Positions 43,280 through 53,318 are shown, numbered from the stretch's first letter. The stretch is 61,098 nucleotides of DNA from Desulforhabdus sp. TSK (GCF_022836495.1 NZ_BQXM01000032.1:1-61098); one strand, 5' to 3'. Program-made: numbers and translations. The notes: generated from the letters alone by a model not told the origin.

Positions 43280-44260
43280 TCACGACCAGAACAGCTTCAA
43301 CCGGATTTTCTTGAATTCTCTCGTGCTGAAAAGTATCCGGTAATCCTTCAACCCGATGGCGTCTCCCAGCTTCTCCGCAATGCTGTGACACTCTTCCTCC
43401 CTGCGTGCATGAACCATGGCGTAGAGATTGTAAGGCCATTCGGGATAAGACGGTCTGCAGTAACAATGGCTCACTTCGGCATGGGAGGAGAGCACCTTTC
43501 CACACCCGTCGAGACGCTCCGGGGGACAGCTCCAGACCACCATGCCATTGGCACTGAATCCTACCTGACGATGGTTCAAAACGGCTGCAAATCGGCGGAT
43601 GAATCCATAGCTCACCCATTGGGAAATCAGCTTCAAGAGGTCCGCTTCCGTTATGCCCAGGGAATTAGCCCAAACTTCAAAGGGATTGTCCACCAGGGGC
43701 AGATCTTCCTGGATGCAGCGCACCACCCGGACATTGTCCTCCGTGGGCTGGAACGGCGCCAAAGCCTCCACCACCGGCGCTCCCGACGATTCCTCCCCTG
43801 CTTCCCCTTCTTCCAGGACATCCAGGACGACAGCGAGCTTGTATTTCTTCAAGGCCGGCAATATCAACGTCGGCCATCCGCCCGCCCTCTCCGCGAGCTC
43901 TTCCACTGTTTTTTCCAGAGATTGTCCGGGTGGGACTGCAATGGTAAACCACATGTTGTAATTTCCGGGGCGCAGGTAATTGTGGCTGACTCCTGGATAA
44001 AGATTGACCACGGAGCCCGCTCGCTCGACCTCGCCTTCCGGCACGGACATGGCCACCAGGCTGCTCCGGTATCCCAAAGCCCCGGTATTGAAAATGGCGC
44101 TGATCTGCCGCAGCAGATTCCGTTCCTTCAACGCATGGATACGCCGACGGACTTCCTCCCCATCGATTCCCAACCCTTCGGACAGGACATCATAAGGCCT
44201 TGCAGACAAAGGAAAAGATCGCTGAATGCGATCCAATAGAACACGGTTTATGGAGTCCAA
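43280..44260 (-). CDS. Siroheme decarboxylase, AhbA-AhbB-like fusion
   Basis: A 326-residue protein with two tandem Lrp/AsnC-like halves. Half 1 (about 1-150) has an HTH-like helix set, ISAIFNTGALGYRSSLVAM and GNYNMWFTIAVPP. Half 2 (about 175-326) repeats this: the RRFAAVLNHRQVGFSANGMVVW block and the hallmark CYCRPSYPEWPYNLYAMVHAR of AhbB/NirD. In sulfate reducers AhbA and AhbB form a heterodimer removing two carboxylates of siroheme to give didecarboxysiroheme for heme synthesis. Usually they are two genes of about 150-170 codons; here they are fused. The alternative is a denitrifier-type NirDL fusion, but nir genes are absent. TTG at 44260 follows GGAGGA by 9 bases. Confidence 0.9.
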   Translation of the reverse strand: MDSINRVLLDRIQRSFPLSARPYDVLSEGLGIDGEEVRRRIHALKERNLLRQISAIFNTGALGYRSSLVAMSVPEGEVERAGSVVNLYPGVSHNYLRPGNYNMWFTIAVPPGQSLEKTVEELAERAGGWPTLILPALKKYKLAVVLDVLEEGEAGEESSGAPVVEALAPFQPTEDNVRVVRCIQEDLPLVDNPFEVWANSLGITEADLLKLISQWVSYGFIRRFAAVLNHRQVGFSANGMVVWSCPPERLDGCGKVLSSHAEVSHCYCRPSYPEWPYNLYAMVHARREEECHSIAEKLGDAIGLKDYRILFSTREFKKIRLKLFWS

Positions 44261-44569
44261 AACGATTCTTCCTCCGAATCATCACATTCTCAACAAACTG
44301 CTGCTCCTCGGGGAATTCCCCGAACGATTGCACTATATACACACGCTCCATCTGTGACAAGCGCAGGGGAATCGGCAGAATACCGGGTGCGATTGAGACG
44401 GGCGGAATGCATGAAGCCACAGTACCATTTTTGAGCTCATAATGGTAAGCTCATGTTTTTTGAATCACCGAATGCATCCTGAGTGGCCAAGGCACATTCC
44501 TTACCCTCATCGGTGAACGCATCAGCATGTCTTCTGCCATCAACCCCTTTGTCTATGAGGTTTCCTGTG
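44261..44569. other. Gene-free divergent region
   Basis: Roughly 309 bases between the siroheme decarboxylase (-) and the kinase-like gene (+). Open frames here lack ribosome sites. I found no convincing promoter pair or operator by eye. Confidence 0.5.
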
Positions 44570-45727
44570 ATGCAAAGCAGTCTTCCCATCCAGCTGTTTG
44601 TGAGCACTCCTTCAGGACCATTGCCCCTCACCCCCGAACGCGGACGCCTGCACCTCCCCCAGGGGGCTGACTCCCGCGGCGCCGCCCTCTCCTATGGGCC
44701 ATACCTTCAGGCCATCGCCCGATTCCTGTCCCAGAATACCTGCAGCATCGTCACCCACTGCCTGTGCCGGCACATGGGACGACCGGTTTCATGGAAGGAA
44801 ATAGAGCGCCTGGACATCATCAGTGAAAAACATGGAGCACTCTACCATGTCGTCCACCTTCTCATGCACCTGCCGGGTGAAACGGCCTCCTTCGCTTTGA
44901 ATGTCGCCGTGTCCCCGGAGCAGCAGGCATTTCTCGCAACAGAAGTTCAGCTCCTGACAATGCTCCACGAACATTTCAGCCGGCCTCACCTCCCACGCGT
45001 CTATTGCGAGGGTGAAGCCCTCTACGCGGCGGAGGACGGATCGGAGCGAACCTTGACTCTTTTTGTGGCGGAGTGGTTCGAGGGATACCATGAATTTCAC
45101 CTGGCCGGGGACCCCCGGGAAGAATTCCCCGTCATCAAAGTCTGGGGACTGGAAAAGGGGGACACCCTCCTCAATGCTTCCGACATGCACGCGCTCTATC
45201 GTCAGGCATCGGCGATCCTCACGGACTATCTCGACCCCCATTCCTTCCGGCAGATCTACCCATGGCATCACGCAGCGGGAGACTTTATCCTCAGGCAAAA
45301 TCCCGACGGCATCCAACTGAAGCTCATCACGGCTCGAGACTACCGCGCCCTCATGTCACCCGGACCGGATCCCGATGAAAGGTGGCTCGCTCTCTGTCAC
45401 TTTTTCTTCAACCTCACCCTCCGCATGCGGCTGGACCGCCTGGAGGGAACGGGAGAGCTCGCCTGGGCGTCTCCCCAAAGCCTGCAAGGAATCATCGCAG
45501 GTTTTGCAGAGTCATGGGCACGCAAGGCCCGGCATGAAGCGTCCCTGCCTCCCCCCGAAGAGGTGCTCTCTTTCATGCATCAATTCACGACACGGGAATG
45601 GCTTTCCCTGGGAGAGGCCGTCCTGGAAGACAGCATGGTGGAAGCGGAGGAGGCTCCTTTCCTGAAACAGCACCTGGGGAAGCACATATCCGCTCTCATG
45701 GAGGCGCTGCAATCCTGTTTCCCCTGA
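44570..45727 (+). CDS. Protein of unknown function with kinase/APH-like features
   Basis: A protein of about 385 residues (ATG at 44570, GAGG about 10 bases upstream; ATG at 44555 is possible). I do not recognise a named family. The order of segments recalls an aminoglycoside-phosphotransferase/lipopolysaccharide-kinase fold: FALNVAVSPEQQAFLATEVQLLTML could be the ATP-lysine strand and alpha-C region, LFVAEWFEGYHEFHL the hinge, and YPWHHAAGDFILRQ a degenerate catalytic loop (H-GD rather than HxDxxxxN). The expected lysine is absent, so it may be a pseudokinase. No signal peptide. It is not in an operon: otsA converges from the right. Confidence 0.75.
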   Translation: MQSSLPIQLFVSTPSGPLPLTPERGRLHLPQGADSRGAALSYGPYLQAIARFLSQNTCSIVTHCLCRHMGRPVSWKEIERLDIISEKHGALYHVVHLLMHLPGETASFALNVAVSPEQQAFLATEVQLLTMLHEHFSRPHLPRVYCEGEALYAAEDGSERTLTLFVAEWFEGYHEFHLAGDPREEFPVIKVWGLEKGDTLLNASDMHALYRQASAILTDYLDPHSFRQIYPWHHAAGDFILRQNPDGIQLKLITARDYRALMSPGPDPDERWLALCHFFFNLTLRMRLDRLEGTGELAWASPQSLQGIIAGFAESWARKARHEASLPPPEEVLSFMHQFTTREWLSLGEAVLEDSMVEAEEAPFLKQHLGKHISALMEALQSCFP

Positions 45728-45839
45728 CCGTCCGTTCCCAGGCCCGAAGCACCCTCGCCCGGGGCAGCCGGACGACCGGCGCACCTCTGCTCCCGTGCCG
45801 GACATGCCAAAGCCTGAGACGAATGGCGGCCCAAAGGGT

Positions 45840-47354
45840 TCATTGGGGGGATTTTTGCTGTTCTGTTTTCGGAGAGGGCTTGGGCAGAAAGAGCTCAAGC
45901 CTGGGGAACTGACTCAAATTCTTGGCGATACCCGCGCGCAGGAATGCGTTGACCCAATGAAAAATGTCGTTTCGCTGGATGGATCGCCTCATCTTCTCCA
46001 TCCTGGCGTGGCGTGTCTCCGGGTCCATGAGGAATGCCTCATGAATGGCGTCGGCAACCCCTTTGATGTCATAGGGGTTGACCAGCAGCGCCCCGTTCTG
46101 AAGCTGAGCGGCCGCCCCGGCAAATTCACTCAGAATCAATACACCGTTGTTTTCGATGCTGCTGGCACAGTATTCTTTGGCCACCAGGTTCATTCCATCT
46201 TTTAGAGGGGTAACGAGGGCAATTTCACAGGTACGATAGTACGCCAGCAATTCCACTCGACTGAGAGAGCGATAGATATAGTGGATGGGAGTCCACCCCA
46301 CCTCCGTAAATCGCCCGTTGATTTCGCCCACCAGCCTCTCAATCTCACGCTTGAGAGCGTCATATTCCGGGACGTCTTCGCGGCTGGGCACGACCACCTG
46401 AACCAAAGTGATGTGCTTTCTCAAGTCCGGGTAGCGCTCCAGGGCATTGGCAAAAGCGTGCAATCGATGAGGAATTCCCTTCGTGTAATCCAGGCGGTCC
46501 ACCCCGAGGATCAACTGCCGATCGGGAAGATTGGCATGGATGATCCACGCCAGGTCCTCCACTTCCCGGGTCCCGGCAATCTCGGCAAACTGCCTGAAAT
46601 CGATGCTTATGGGAAAAGTCCCCACCAGCACTTCCCTCCTGGGGGTCAAGCACCTCGCCACCTGGCCGTGGCCAATCACCTTGGAATCGGGAATCAGCAT
46701 GCGTACACAATCCAGGAAATTCCGCCGGTCGCGCACCGTCTGAAACCCCACGAGGTCGTACTGGAGCATTGCTTCCAGGATCTGGAAGCGCCAGGGCAGG
46801 CGGATGAAGCCATCCAGAGGGGGAAAAGGAATGTGGAGGAAAAAGCCGGTATGCCGATTTACTCCCATCTTCTTCAGTTGATCCGCCACCAGGATCAATT
46901 GATAGTCGTGAACCCACACATAATCTTCTTCTTCCCCCGTATTTTCGGCAATCTTCCCGGCAAATTTTTCATTGACCCTCTCGTAAACCTCCCAATAGGC
47001 GGGGTCAAAATTGCATCGTGAGGGCAAATCGTGAAAGAGAGGCCAGAGGATTTCGTTGGAGAAGCCGAAATAGTACTTCTGAATCTCTTCTTCTGTCAGT
47101 TCGACGGGCTTGAGGGAATAGCCCGTCTCCCGGGAGCCCTCGGCAAGAAGCGTTTCCAGGGCCTGATCATCCAGAGATTCCAGTAGATTGGATCCCAGCC
47201 AGCCGATCCAGAGGCCACCCCGGTCTCTCAAGACGGGTCCCAGGGCCGTCACAAGGCCACCCGACCCCGATTTGATCAACCACTCCCCAGCGCTCCCTTT
47301 TTCCACGACAATGGCGAGTCGGTTCGAAACCACCGCAAGTCTGGTTGTTTCCAT
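45840..47354 (-). CDS. otsA: Trehalose-6-phosphate synthase
   Basis: A 504-residue GT20 glycosyltransferase that joins UDP-glucose (or ADP-glucose) and glucose-6-phosphate. Motifs include [16 protein letters not shown] with the substrate loop [53 protein letters not shown], and the nucleotide-binding [13 protein letters not shown]. All are intact. It is the last gene of a four-gene minus-strand trehalose operon; otsB ends 6 bases upstream. CAGGAG lies about 10 bases before the ATG. Confidence 0.96.
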   Translation of the reverse strand: METTRLAVVSNRLAIVVEKGSAGEWLIKSGSGGLVTALGPVLRDRGGLWIGWLGSNLLESLDDQALETLLAEGSRETGYSLKPVELTEEEIQKYYFGFSNEILWPLFHDLPSRCNFDPAYWEVYERVNEKFAGKIAENTGEEEDYVWVHDYQLILVADQLKKMGVNRHTGFFLHIPFPPLDGFIRLPWRFQILEAMLQYDLVGFQTVRDRRNFLDCVRMLIPDSKVIGHGQVARCLTPRREVLVGTFPISIDFRQFAEIAGTREVEDLAWIIHANLPDRQLILGVDRLDYTKGIPHRLHAFANALERYPDLRKHITLVQVVVPSREDVPEYDALKREIERLVGEINGRFTEVGWTPIHYIYRSLSRVELLAYYRTCEIALVTPLKDGMNLVAKEYCASSIENNGVLILSEFAGAAAQLQNGALLVNPYDIKGVADAIHEAFLMDPETRHARMEKMRRSIQRNDIFHWVNAFLRAGIAKNLSQFPRLELFLPKPSPKTEQQKSPQ

Positions 47355-47360
47355 ACGTCA

Positions 47361-48170
47361 TCATCTCCTGATGTTAGAGGTTATGGAAATCCACGCTTGC
47401 AGGAATTTCCTGACCGCCCGACAGTCTTCCAGGAATCCTCCAGCAGCGGTGGGGTAAGAAGACCGGCCGACCTTTATGCCGACTCCCCGCTCCCGGATCA
47501 TCCGGAAGACGTCCTCATCCGTTTCATCGTCGCCCACATAGACCGGAAAAACCCCTGAGGGCTCGAGCTGCAGCAGTTCCGATACCGCATCCCCCTTGTG
47601 CCACCCGGCGCAGCGGATCTCGACTCCGCCATTGAACCGACGGCATTCCAATCCATGCGGCCCGGCCAGTACGGACCATTCAGCATACATGGTCTCTTCC
47701 ATGGCGGAAGCCAACCGAGGGTCCAAACCCCTCGTGTGGAGAGCAATGGACGCCATCTTATACTCCAGCTTTGGCCCATACCCGCGTTCCAAAGCCCGAC
47801 CCTTTGCCTTCCCGAGCCCCTCCCTCTGCTCGTCTGAAAGGTGCCCGACGAGCTGGATCTTTCCCTCGGGGCGCTGCAGTTCAAACCCATGGCTGCCCAC
47901 GAGGGTCACCGGGAGGTTCTTCAGCAGTTCCGACACCTCAGCAACGGGTCTTCCCGAAACAATGGCCAGGCTGGTCTCGCTTTCCCCCGCGAGAGTCCGC
48001 AGAAGCTCCAAAACTCCGGGGAGGGGCTTCGCCTGCATGGGGTCCTCATGAAAAGGAGCCAGGGTCCCATCGTAATCCAGCCCGAGAAATCGCGTCCTGG
48101 AGGCAGACAAGCGCCCCCAGAAATCCGGGACATTCTCGATCTGCATTGTTCCTTCAGTGCTGTCAGTCAT
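47361..48170 (-). CDS. otsB: Trehalose-6-phosphate phosphatase
   Basis: A 269-residue HAD-family phosphatase. The nucleophile motif is LDYDGTLAPF, motif II SGRP, and motif IV GDDETDEDVF; KGDAVSELL carries the motif III lysine. It converts the OtsA product to trehalose. The ATG at 48170 overlaps the treT stop (TGATG), so translation is coupled. An internal ATG at 48146 after AAGGA is a less likely alternative. Confidence 0.95.
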   Translation of the reverse strand: MTDSTEGTMQIENVPDFWGRLSASRTRFLGLDYDGTLAPFHEDPMQAKPLPGVLELLRTLAGESETSLAIVSGRPVAEVSELLKNLPVTLVGSHGFELQRPEGKIQLVGHLSDEQREGLGKAKGRALERGYGPKLEYKMASIALHTRGLDPRLASAMEETMYAEWSVLAGPHGLECRRFNGGVEIRCAGWHKGDAVSELLQLEPSGVFPVYVGDDETDEDVFRMIRERGVGIKVGRSSYPTAAGGFLEDCRAVRKFLQAWISITSNIRR

Positions 48171-49405
48171 CACACCTCGATTCTCTCGACGCTCTCATGC
48201 ATGGTGGCAAAAATGAGCGTCAGGTATTCGCGCAGATGACGTGTCACGAGGAAGTTGTTGAGGACCAGGTCTTTGGCTTTCCGCCCCATTTCGTCCAATT
48301 TGTCCCGGTTCTTCAGAAGGTAACGCACTCGAAGGGCTGCCCCTTCAGGAGTATTTACAAGAAATCCGGTATGGTGATTGACAACCTGCAACCGAATGCC
48401 CCCGGTGTCGCCGCCGATGACGGGCTTTCCTTTCCACATGGCTTCCGTCACCGTAAGGCCGAAACCCTCCTTGGTGGATTTTTGCAGGCAAATGGTGGAA
48501 GCCCGCTGCAGCGCATTGATTTCCCGGTGAGCATCCGAGGGCAGCAGGAGAATATGGATGTCGGGATCGTCCCCGGCCGCGAGTCTTACCTCCTTCAAGA
48601 CCTCCTCACCCTCGGGATCGTCCGTGGCACCGCCTCCCGCCAATACCAGCTGCACATTGGTGAACTCCTTGATGTGACGGTAGGCATGGATGACTCCCAA
48701 CGGGTCCTTAAAACGGTCAAAGCGGGAAACCTGAGTGATCAACGGCACATCCGGATCCAACCCCCACCGGTCGAAGACTGCATGGACTTCCCCGGGAAAG
48801 AGATCCCTGTTTTTCTGGCTCAACGGATCGATGCTGGGTGCGATGAGATAGAGAGGGTGCGGAAGCGGCTGGGCAAAATCCGCCAGGGACCAGATGCTGG
48901 CATCATAGCCCACCACGAAATCCCGCAGGTACTTCCAGACGGTTCGATAGGGACGGCTCAAATCGATGTGGCAACGCCACACCCATTTCCCCTTCCGATG
49001 GGGACAGAGCTTCATGAGAGGCGCCGGCTGAGGATCATGGATAAAGACGAAATCGGCATCCTCCAGTTGACGACGCATTCGTTCAGCATTTTCCTCGTTG
49101 GTTTTTTCGTAGGCCTTCAAAAGGGCGGGAGGGATTTCCACGCGATCCCCCTGAAGGGCGTTGTGAAAACTTTTCGTGCACTGGTAAAACTCTTTCTCGC
49201 CCGTGATGACCTCCCACTCAGCGTTGATCCCCAATTCCCTCTTGAGAGGAATCAACCAGCTCAGGATTTCCGCCACCCCTCCCCCCTCCCGGGTCGAATT
49301 CACATGGACGACATTCATGCCCTTCAGGGGCTCCGCAAGCTGCCGGAGGTGGTCCACAACTTCATTTCCAATGATTTGAGCATAACTTTCCAGTAAATTG
49401 GCCAT
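48170..49405 (-). CDS. treT: TreT-like trehalose synthase (GT4 family)
   Basis: A 411-residue GT4 glycosyltransferase closest to trehalose glycosyltransferring synthase/trehalose phosphorylase: VVHVNSTREGGGVAEILSWLIPLKRELGI, FIHDPQP, WRCHIDLSRP, APSIDPLSQKN, TQVSRFDRFKDPLGVI and the STKEGFGLTVTEAMWKGKPVIGG nucleotide-binding end. TreT forms trehalose in one step from NDP-glucose and glucose, reversible. ATG at 49405 has GGAAGGG about 8 bases upstream. With otsAB in the same operon the cell has two routes to the same osmolyte. Confidence 0.9.
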   Translation of the reverse strand: MANLLESYAQIIGNEVVDHLRQLAEPLKGMNVVHVNSTREGGGVAEILSWLIPLKRELGINAEWEVITGEKEFYQCTKSFHNALQGDRVEIPPALLKAYEKTNEENAERMRRQLEDADFVFIHDPQPAPLMKLCPHRKGKWVWRCHIDLSRPYRTVWKYLRDFVVGYDASIWSLADFAQPLPHPLYLIAPSIDPLSQKNRDLFPGEVHAVFDRWGLDPDVPLITQVSRFDRFKDPLGVIHAYRHIKEFTNVQLVLAGGGATDDPEGEEVLKEVRLAAGDDPDIHILLLPSDAHREINALQRASTICLQKSTKEGFGLTVTEAMWKGKPVIGGDTGGIRLQVVNHHTGFLVNTPEGAALRVRYLLKNRDKLDEMGRKAKDLVLNNFLVTRHLREYLTLIFATMHESVERIEV

Positions 49406-49410
49406 GACCA

Positions 49411-50067
49411 TCACCCTTCCATAGGACACATTTCGAATACCGCATGGAGCTCGTTCCTCAGCGCCGACAAAGTCGTGAAGTAGGGATCGATGCTGTTGAT
49501 GCGCTTGATGAGATCGTCATAAATCCCCCGGTTGAAGCTGAGAAACCATTGCACGAAATCGTTTTTCCCATCCTTTGTCCGCCGCCTCGCATCGATGAAA
49601 TGATAGAAAATGCTTCCAAGGGACATCTTGGGAATCCGATCTCGAAGCTCACCGGGATGCTCGATGCGTATGCCGGTGTCGAACACGACAATCTGGGAGC
49701 GAATGAACTTGAAACGCTGTCCCGAACGGGCCCATGGCACGAATTCGCTCTCGGCAAGCCTTTCCTCGATGACATCCATGAGCTCCCTGCGCAACTCTTC
49801 GATATCCTTGTAATAGTTTGGGTCAATGATGGCCAGCCTCTCTGCCAGGCGCGAATCATGGAGGCTCCGCCAGGCCCATGCGGCAAAGTCATTCTGATAT
49901 TCGGGCTCATCGAAGCTGGGGCGCAGCATCCCTCCCCAGAAATGATAATAAATACAACCTGAATGGATGGTTTCCAGGCGATCACTCAACTCGCGCAGGT
50001 TCTGGGCTTCTTTACCCGTTGCGATGGAGATGAGCGCACAGTCTTTCACAGCAAACGGATCAACCAT
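49411..50067 (-). CDS. DUF5752-like protein of the trehalose operon
   Basis: A 218-residue soluble protein that matches, from memory, the DUF5752 family often found next to treT-type genes. It has two related halves (GCIYYHFWGGMLRP..., SLHDSRLAERLAIIDPNYYKDIEELRRELMDVIEERL, then GSIFYHFIDARRR..., FNRGIYDDLIKRINSIDPYFTTLSALRNELHAVF), suggesting an internal duplication. Its function is unknown. It is the first gene of the operon, and treT begins 6 bases beyond its stop; a regulatory or substrate-handling role in trehalose synthesis is inferred from context. Confidence 0.85.
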   Translation of the reverse strand: MVDPFAVKDCALISIATGKEAQNLRELSDRLETIHSGCIYYHFWGGMLRPSFDEPEYQNDFAAWAWRSLHDSRLAERLAIIDPNYYKDIEELRRELMDVIEERLAESEFVPWARSGQRFKFIRSQIVVFDTGIRIEHPGELRDRIPKMSLGSIFYHFIDARRRTKDGKNDFVQWFLSFNRGIYDDLIKRINSIDPYFTTLSALRNELHAVFEMCPMEG

Positions 50068-50178
50068 GAGCGGTCACCCTTCCTTTCGTTTCTGTCGCTG
50101 TCATCCGGTCTCGCCGGCGGCTCCCAAAGCTACACCGAGGGGAAGCTCCATGGACCCGCGGAACCCTTCCGCACCCAT

Positions 50179-50235
50179 GGGAGGGGACACCAGAGTCATC
50201 AGCCGCCTTTCGCCTCGAGCTGTCCGACCCCTCCC
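50179..50235 (-). other. Hairpin in the trehalose operon leader (gene-free 50068-50688)
   Basis: GGGAGGGG (50179-50186) and CCCCTCCC (50228-50235) form a perfect 8-bp stem, with a further ACA/TGT pairing inside it, about 110 bases upstream of the first trehalose gene. It may be part of a structured leader, but it matches no riboswitch I can verify. The rest of 50068-50688 has no gene; the part near 50580-50690 presumably holds the promoter of the rightward hydrolase gene. Confidence 0.3.
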
Positions 50236-50688
50236 TGCGATTGGTCAAGGTTGGCAAAGATTATTCGTGCTGAAAAACCCACTCGAAGACAAACTGCACT
50301 GAAAAATTGAAATGCGGCAACCGGAACAGGGCCTCTCCTTCGGCGTTCCTCGAGAAAGGCCTGGCAGCATATTGGGATTAAATTCAAAGGGTTAAAATTT
50401 AGATCGCCCTGATGGGAAGACCTTCAAACAGCAGCTTTTTACATGAAAATTTATGAATGAATTCAAGCCTAAAATAACAAGTAACTGTATCTATTGTGCA
50501 AAATATAAACGTATCTTTACCGTTCTGTCAACCCACACCCGGAAAGAGAGATCTTCAAGAGGGACGACTGGAATACGCTTCCTTCCCGTGATATATAATC
50601 AAAAAAGACTGTTTTATTGGAATGATGGTTGACAGGGGATCTTTTTTAAAACGATCCTGACTTGTGAACACACAGAAATGAGGTTGCC

Positions 50689-51405
50689 ATGAAGGAATAC
50701 GTGATTTATCCGATGGTGATCGGAGCCAACGAAACGGACCAGGGCATCATGACTTATCTGCGGGGTTATGGGAAAAGGATCTGGATTCCCATCTACTCTT
50801 TTCTCGTGGACGGCGGAGATGAGAAGATTTTAGTGGACACCGGTTTGGAGCAGTTTGTCGTTCCGGATTACGTGGGTCAGGAAAACGGTTTTGAGGTCCT
50901 GGAATTCGAGGATGCCCTGGAAAAACATGGGCTGAAGCCCGAAGACATCGACATCATCATCCACACCCACTTACACAACGACCACTGCGAAAACGACTAC
51001 AAATGCCCCCAGGCACGGATCATCGTGCAGAAGGCTGAATATGAATTTTTCCTCCATCCCCATCCCCTCGACCACCGATATTACTCCGACCTGCTGGATG
51101 GACTGAATGTGGAACAGGTAGAGGGCGACGTCCACTTCATGGATGGCATCGACCTCATTTTCTCTCCCGGCCATACCCCCGGCGGTCAATCCGTGGCCAT
51201 CAACACCTCCGCCGGCCGCGCCGTCATCACGGGCTTCTGTTGCAACCAGGAGAACTTCCCGCCCAATGCGCCCGCCGTCGCATGCGGCGTGCACACCGAT
51301 GTCTTCGCGGCGTGCGAAAGCGTTCAGAAAATAAAAGAGATGGCCGATATCCTCATTCCCCTGCATGATCTTTCCGTGGGGAGCAAAAAGCGCATTCCCG
51401 CCTGA
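50689..51405 (+). CDS. Metallo-beta-lactamase-fold hydrolase (AHL-lactonase-like)
   Basis: A 238-residue MBL-fold protein. The dinuclear metal site is HTHLHNDHC (HxHxDH), with downstream ligands in SPGHTPGGQS, an aspartate-to-cysteine variation near TGFCCN, and the final histidine in IPLHDLS. The opening YPMVIGANETDQGIMTYL and SFLVDGGDEKILVDTGL resemble the N-acyl-homoserine-lactonase group, but the substrate cannot be told from sequence. The usual bridging Asp after the GHTPG motif (as in AxTGD) is replaced, which may mean altered metal binding. GAGG lies just before the ATG. Monocistronic. Confidence 0.88.
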   Translation: MKEYVIYPMVIGANETDQGIMTYLRGYGKRIWIPIYSFLVDGGDEKILVDTGLEQFVVPDYVGQENGFEVLEFEDALEKHGLKPEDIDIIIHTHLHNDHCENDYKCPQARIIVQKAEYEFFLHPHPLDHRYYSDLLDGLNVEQVEGDVHFMDGIDLIFSPGHTPGGQSVAINTSAGRAVITGFCCNQENFPPNAPAVACGVHTDVFAACESVQKIKEMADILIPLHDLSVGSKKRIPA

Positions 51406-51445
51406 CGGCCGGGGATACGGTAACGCTCATCCCCCGCCACCCAAA

Positions 51446-51478
51446 TCCGCCTCCCCTCCTGACAAAGGGGGAGGCGGA
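51446..51478. terminator. Hairpin between convergent hydrolase and typA genes
   Basis: An 11-bp perfect stem, TCCGCCTCCCC (51446-51456) with GGGGAGGCGGA (51468-51478), 11-base loop, lies 40 bases after one stop and 15 bases after the typA stop. The T tract on either side is weak, so termination is likely but not certain. Confidence 0.5.
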
Positions 51479-51492
51479 CACCTTCACGGCAG

Positions 51493-53286
51493 CTAACGGT
51501 CCGAGCGTGTCTTGATTTTGCGAAGTCGGAGGGAGCCGGGTGTTACTTCTACATATTCATCGTCGCTGATGTATTCCATGGCCTGCTCCAGGGTGAACTG
51601 CCGTGGAGGAATGAGGCGCAGCGCTTCATCGGAGCCCGCAGCGCGGATGTTGGTCAGCTTCTTTTCCTTGGTGATGTTGACCCAGAGATCTTCGGCACGC
51701 GAGTTTTCCCCGACGATCATTCCGGGGTAAACCGGGTCCCCCGGATTGACAAAGATGGTGCCTCGAGGCTGAAGGTGAAAAATGGCATAGGCCACGGCCC
51801 TGCCCGCGCGGTCCGACACCAGCACCCCGTTGGGACGGCCGGTGATGCTTCCGGCATATGGCGTGTAGCCGATGAGCAGAGCGTTCAGGATACCGGTCCC
51901 CCGGGTTTCCGTCATGAACTGATTGCGGAAACCAATGAGCCCCCGTGAGGGAATTTCAAATTCCAGCCGCACTCGGCCAAACCCGTGGTTGACCATCTTG
52001 GTCATGCGTCCACGCCGCACCCCCATCATTTCCGTCACGATGCCCACATGCTCCTCGGGAAGATCGATGACTGCCAGTTCCAGGGGCTCACAGACTTCGC
52101 CATTGATTTCTCGGGTGATGATCCGGGGCTTGGACAGGGAAAGCTCGAATCCTTCCCGGCGCATGGTTTCCACCATGACCGCCAACTGAAGCTCACCACG
52201 CGCGCTGACTTTGAAGGAATCCCGGTTTTCCGCCTGCTCCACTCGGATGCTCACGTTGTAGAGCAGTTCCTTGTCGAGGCGCTCCTTGATGTGTCGCGAG
52301 GTAAGAAATTTGCCGTCCTTTCCCACCAGGGGTGAGGTGTTGACGGAAAAATCCATGGCGATGGTGGGCTCTTCCACGGTGATGGTGGGCAAAGGCCTGG
52401 GATCCAGCAGGTCCCCGACAGTATCGCCGATGAACGCCTCGGGAATTCCCGCCACTGCCGCTATATCCCCGGCGTCCATCGTGCTCCGTTCCACCCGGTT
52501 GAGTCCCTCGTAGGTGTAAACGACGCTGAGATGGGCTTTCTGAGGGGGCTCGCCCTTTTTCAGGAGGGCTACGTCCTGTCCCTGGCACAGGGAACCGCTG
52601 ACCACCTTCCCCACGGCAATCCGCCCCACGTAGTCGCTGTAGTGGAGATTGGTCACCAGGAACTGCAGGGGAGCTTCCGGATCGTACGAAGGCGACGGGA
52701 TGGAGGAAAGAATGGTTTCAAACAGGGGCTCCAGGTCCTTCCCTTCACCTTCGGGGTCTCTCAGGGCGATGCCTTTTTTGGCATTGGTGTACAGCACGGG
52801 AAAATCAAGCTGCTCCTCGGTGGCGTCCAGATCGATGAAAAGATCGTAGATTTCCTCGAGTACTTCAGCGATGCGGCGGTCAGGACGGTCGATTTTGTTG
52901 ATGACAACAATAGGAGGCAGTTTGCGCGCCAGCGCCTTGCCCAGGACGAAACGCGTCTGGGGAAGCGGTCCCTCCGTGGCATCCACGAGGAGCATCACGC
53001 CATCCACCATGTTGAGCGTCCGTTCAACCTCCCCGCCAAAATCAGCATGGCCGGGGGTATCCACTATATTGATCTTTGTCCCCCTGTAGACAATGGCGGT
53101 GTTCTTGGCCATGATGGTGATACCCTTTTCCCGCTCCAGGTCCATGCTGTCCATGACCCGCTCGGCGACCTGCTCGTTGTCTCTGAACACGCCACTTTGC
53201 CACAGCATGGCGTCCACAAGGGTTGTTTTTCCATGATCGACATGTGCAATGATAGCCAGATTCCTTAAATCTTCACGAACGCGCAT
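51493..53286 (-). CDS. typA: Ribosome-associated GTPase TypA/BipA
   Basis: A 597-residue translational GTPase of the EF-G class acting in ribosome assembly and stress adaptation. G1 is [13 protein letters not shown], the switch region [18 protein letters not shown]3 [16 protein letters not shown]4 NKIDRPD. Downstream domains show the [14 protein letters not shown] and [26 protein letters not shown] blocks, specific for TypA. The C-terminal domain is complete. ATG at 53286 is used (TTG at 53289 also fits GAGGA upstream). It follows the HesB-like gene, but a terminator lies between, so it probably has its own promoter. Confidence 0.96.
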   Translation of the reverse strand: MRVREDLRNLAIIAHVDHGKTTLVDAMLWQSGVFRDNEQVAERVMDSMDLEREKGITIMAKNTAIVYRGTKINIVDTPGHADFGGEVERTLNMVDGVMLLVDATEGPLPQTRFVLGKALARKLPPIVVINKIDRPDRRIAEVLEEIYDLFIDLDATEEQLDFPVLYTNAKKGIALRDPEGEGKDLEPLFETILSSIPSPSYDPEAPLQFLVTNLHYSDYVGRIAVGKVVSGSLCQGQDVALLKKGEPPQKAHLSVVYTYEGLNRVERSTMDAGDIAAVAGIPEAFIGDTVGDLLDPRPLPTITVEEPTIAMDFSVNTSPLVGKDGKFLTSRHIKERLDKELLYNVSIRVEQAENRDSFKVSARGELQLAVMVETMRREGFELSLSKPRIITREINGEVCEPLELAVIDLPEEHVGIVTEMMGVRRGRMTKMVNHGFGRVRLEFEIPSRGLIGFRNQFMTETRGTGILNALLIGYTPYAGSITGRPNGVLVSDRAGRAVAYAIFHLQPRGTIFVNPGDPVYPGMIVGENSRAEDLWVNITKEKKLTNIRAAGSDEALRLIPPRQFTLEQAMEYISDDEYVEVTPGSLRLRKIKTRSDR

Positions 53287-53318
53287 CAATCAAAAGTCCT
53301 CGAAGAAAAAACGACATG

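Noticed and set aside
50179-50235. Fluoride riboswitch, suggested by a GCTGATGACTC stretch on the minus strand
   Set aside because: The required pseudoknot and the upstream GG-GATG...CGCC elements are not recognisable, and trehalose genes are not known targets.
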